64,000 nt of DNA from an uncultured Eubacteriales bacterium (GTDB taxonomy: Bacteria > Bacillota > Clostridia > Oscillospirales > Oscillospiraceae): contig UQWI01000007.1 of assembly GCA_900544765.1 (NCBI GenBank), forward strand, positions 62,001 through 126,000. Reading direction: 5' to 3'. Positions within the stretch are counted from its first letter, which is position 1, and each line of letters opens with the position of its first letter. Below are positions 62,279 through 64,000 of the stretch, piece by piece. A program made the position numbers and the translations under genes. A model generated the notes under the pieces. That model did not search any database, was not told the DNA's origin, and was given only the letters and a program-made list of their open reading frames with translations.

Positions 62279-62811
62279 TATTAAGGCTGGCTTCGGCATT
62301 TTTCGCCGGGTACAGCGCCGGGGGCATGCCGTGGCTGAACGCAGGAGCGGTGTGCGGCGCAATATACGGGGCGGTGCTTTGCTGGCTGGGCATACGCGTC
62401 AAGGCCGAAGGGTACAAGCTGGCGGGCGTCATGTCCCTGCTGGCGCTGGTTATGAACGCGCTCAATTCGCTCATCGCCGAGGCCTCATTCGTAAACGCCG
62501 TCATACTCGGGGCGGCGATAGCCGCGCAGCTCTATGGTGAGTACGGCGAGTGCCGCAGCCATGCCGGGCTGCTCGGTATGCTGGGCGGCGTATACGCCGT
62601 GTACGGTGAGCGCTGGCGCGGACTCTGGCGGCGGCTGCTTGCCGCGTATGCTGCGGTGTTTGTGAGCGGCCTTGCAGCAGTGCCTGCGCCGGAGGTAGGC
62701 AGGCCCGCACTGATAGCGGCCTCGGCCGCAATGATGATATTCAACGTACAGAAGCTGGTTTATCTATGGCGCGCCGCAAAGGCGTTTTCAAGCCTCGAGA
62801 AAGCACAATAA
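62275..62811 (+). CDS. Multi-pass membrane protein of unknown function
   Basis: 178 residues with five or six hydrophobic segments (AFFAGYSAGGMPWLNAGAV, GVMSLLALVMNALNSLIAEA, AVILGAAIAAQLYGEYGECR, and two C-terminal). No recognised family. ATGA overlap with the DUF3795-like gene implies co-translation, so the two may form a membrane complex. A strong terminator follows. Confidence 0.72.
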   Translation: MILRLASAFFAGYSAGGMPWLNAGAVCGAIYGAVLCWLGIRVKAEGYKLAGVMSLLALVMNALNSLIAEASFVNAVILGAAIAAQLYGEYGECRSHAGLLGMLGGVYAVYGERWRGLWRRLLAAYAAVFVSGLAAVPAPEVGRPALIAASAAMMIFNVQKLVYLWRAAKAFSSLEKAQ

Positions 62812-62817
62812 CGCGAT

Positions 62818-62850
62818 AAAGCGCGGCCCGTCATTGGGCCGCGCTTTTTG
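62818..62850. terminator. Terminator between membrane protein and the GH94 gene
   Basis: AAAGCGCGGCCC, loop GTCATT, GGGCCGCGCTTT with T-run; also suitable for the convergent gene. Confidence 0.85.
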
Positions 62851-62870
62851 CTTTGCAGAAACGCCGCGCG

Positions 62871-64000
62871 CTACATTTTCCCGTCCCCGCCAAAGGCGCG
62901 GAGGGCGGCGCGCAGATACCAGCCGGCGGAGCCAGTGTACCAGCTCCAGCCGGCCTCGCCGGCACGAGCCGGGTTTGAGTACACGTCGGCGGCGAGAACG
63001 AAGGGCTCTGCTCCGTAGTTTTCTCCCCGGTGCAGCAGCACGAGCAATATCTCGCGGCCCTTGTCGGCCATGCCGTGCTCCAGGCAGGCAAGCGCGAGCC
63101 AGATGGCGCCGTGGGTGTATTGCCCGCCGTTTTCGCGGAAGCCCTCGCCGTAGCTGTTGACATATCCGGCGTACTCGCCGCCGTCGCCGAAGGGCGGCTC
63201 AAAGAGTTTGCAAATACCGAGCTTTCGGTCGAACAGGCGCTCATATGCGCTGTTCAGGGCGGTTTTTACGCGCGTTTCGTCGCATCCGGCGAAGGCCGCC
63301 CAGGCCTGGGCGATGGCGTCTATGCGGCAGCCGGAGCTCTCGCGCGAGCCGAGCGGCCTGCCGTCGTCGAAATAACCGCGCCGGTACCACTCGCCGTCCC
63401 AGGCGTCCTCCACGCCCTTTATACATCTCCGCACGGAGCTCATTAGCACGGCGGCGGAGGGCGTGTCTCCCCTCGCCTCGAGCACGGCGGCAAACCGCCG
63501 CGCCGTGTGCGCGAAGAACTCCGTGAGCCAGACGCTCTCGCCCCGGCCCGCGCGTCCTACGGCGTCGAAGCCGTCGCACCAGTCGCCCGTGCCCATGAGC
63601 AGCAGGCCGCGCCCGCCGAAGCCCCTCCGCAGCACGCACTTCAGAGCGGCGGAGGCGTGTTCCAGCACGCTGCACTCGCGCCCCGGTACGGCCTGCTCGT
63701 AGCGGGAGTCCTCGCCCGGCGCGAGCTCGGCAGAGCCCAGGCCGGTGACGCGCTCGTCCAGCAAGCCCGCATCGTGGGTGAAGTCGAGGTATTCGCAGAC
63801 CGCCCAGGGCAGCCAGAGCAGGTCGTCGGATATGCGCGTGCGCACGCCGCGGTCGGGCGAGAGCGCGTGCCACCAGTGCATGACGTCGCCCTCGGCGTAC
63901 TGATGCGCGCAGGCGTCGAGTATACGGCCGCGCGCGAGGGAGGTGTCCACGGGCAGCAGGTTTACGGCGTCCTGGAGCTGGTCGCGGAAGCCGTAGGCGC
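62871..64000 (-). CDS. GH94-type glycan phosphorylase / cyclic beta-glucan synthase-like protein, C-terminal part
   Basis: At least 376 residues; the 5' end lies beyond the window. The last 50 bases add AYGFRDQLQD to the frame, and downstream ILDACAHQYAEGDVMHWWHALSPDRGVRTRISDDLLWLPWAV, GTGDWCDGFD and GGQYTHGAIWLALACLEHG are GH94 signatures, with the catalytic acid in the DD/LLW region. Such domains occur alone in cello/chitobiose phosphorylases or at the end of very long cyclic beta-1,2-glucan synthases; which applies cannot be decided here. Confidence 0.88.
   Translation of the reverse strand, partial: AYGFRDQLQDAVNLLPVDTSLARGRILDACAHQYAEGDVMHWWHALSPDRGVRTRISDDLLWLPWAVCEYLDFTHDAGLLDERVTGLGSAELAPGEDSRYEQAVPGRECSVLEHASAALKCVLRRGFGGRGLLLMGTGDWCDGFDAVGRAGRGESVWLTEFFAHTARRFAAVLEARGDTPSAAVLMSSVRRCIKGVEDAWDGEWYRRGYFDDGRPLGSRESSGCRIDAIAQAWAAFAGCDETRVKTALNSAYERLFDRKLGICKLFEPPFGDGGEYAGYVNSYGEGFRENGGQYTHGAIWLALACLEHGMADKGREILLVLLHRGENYGAEPFVLAADVYSNPARAGEAGWSWYTGSAGWYLRAALRAFGGDGKM

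Overview
The window is a high-GC chromosome segment of a Gram-positive, SepF/DivIVA-dividing anaerobe, most likely a gut clostridium of the Oscillospiraceae type (Bacillota). The inference rests on gene content and order: sepF-divIVA-ileS-lspA-rluD, hemZ, class III fructose-1,6-bisphosphatase, Hfq next to miaA, MutS/MiaB/MutL, and heavy use of ATA isoleucine codons. No species can be named from the sequence alone.

Layout. 1-12.1 kb is core metabolism: the 3' part of serS, an inositol-phosphatase/asparaginase pair, the proline operon proB-proA-proC, pyruvate carboxylase, hemZ and a nucleoside-kinase-like gene. 12.1-17.4 kb is regulatory: a small XRE repressor with an operator-promoter and a divergent 61-codon gene, an ECF sigma / membrane anti-sigma candidate / lipoprotein operon read from its own ECF-like promoter, an orphan solute-binding lipoprotein, and an autoregulated XRE plus membrane-protein pair. 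17.4-22.2 kb holds pseudouridine catabolism (psuG, psuK), a membrane-anchored glycerophosphodiesterase and an MFS sugar-type transporter.

22.2-35.7 kb looks like an acquired block. Its left edge is about 1 kb of non-coding DNA with a T-box-like leader and a strong terminator but no downstream gene. Its core is a divergent HTH regulator facing a ten-gene operon: a complete dipeptide-type ABC importer (two permeases, two ATPases, binding lipoprotein), three tandem NIF3-family metalloprotein paralogues, a threonine-synthase-like PLP enzyme and a RidA-type deaminase. The third NIF3 copy carries an in-frame TGA. The right edge has a truncated ParM-like fragment of the kind found on conjugative elements, then a tRNA-fMet gene with an extra base in its T stem. 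The operon reads as an uptake-and-degradation system for an unidentified peptide-like compound, and it is the best candidate here for an undescribed pathway.

35.9-55.6 kb returns to core genes: fbp, a CPBP protease, mutS-miaB, mutL, a DegV protein, miaA-hfq, then the division/translation cluster (HlyD-like protein, YggS, SepF, DivIVA, IleRS, LspA with a long disordered tail, RluD). 55.6-64 kb contains two XRE-membrane fusion proteins, a GNAT enzyme, the thiamin genes cytX-thiD and a TPP-riboswitch-controlled thiE, a DUF3795-like gene with a membrane partner, and the 3' part of a GH94-type glucan gene. Two diverged copies of a roughly 400-bp dispersed repeat lie in opposite orientation near 45 kb and 59 kb.
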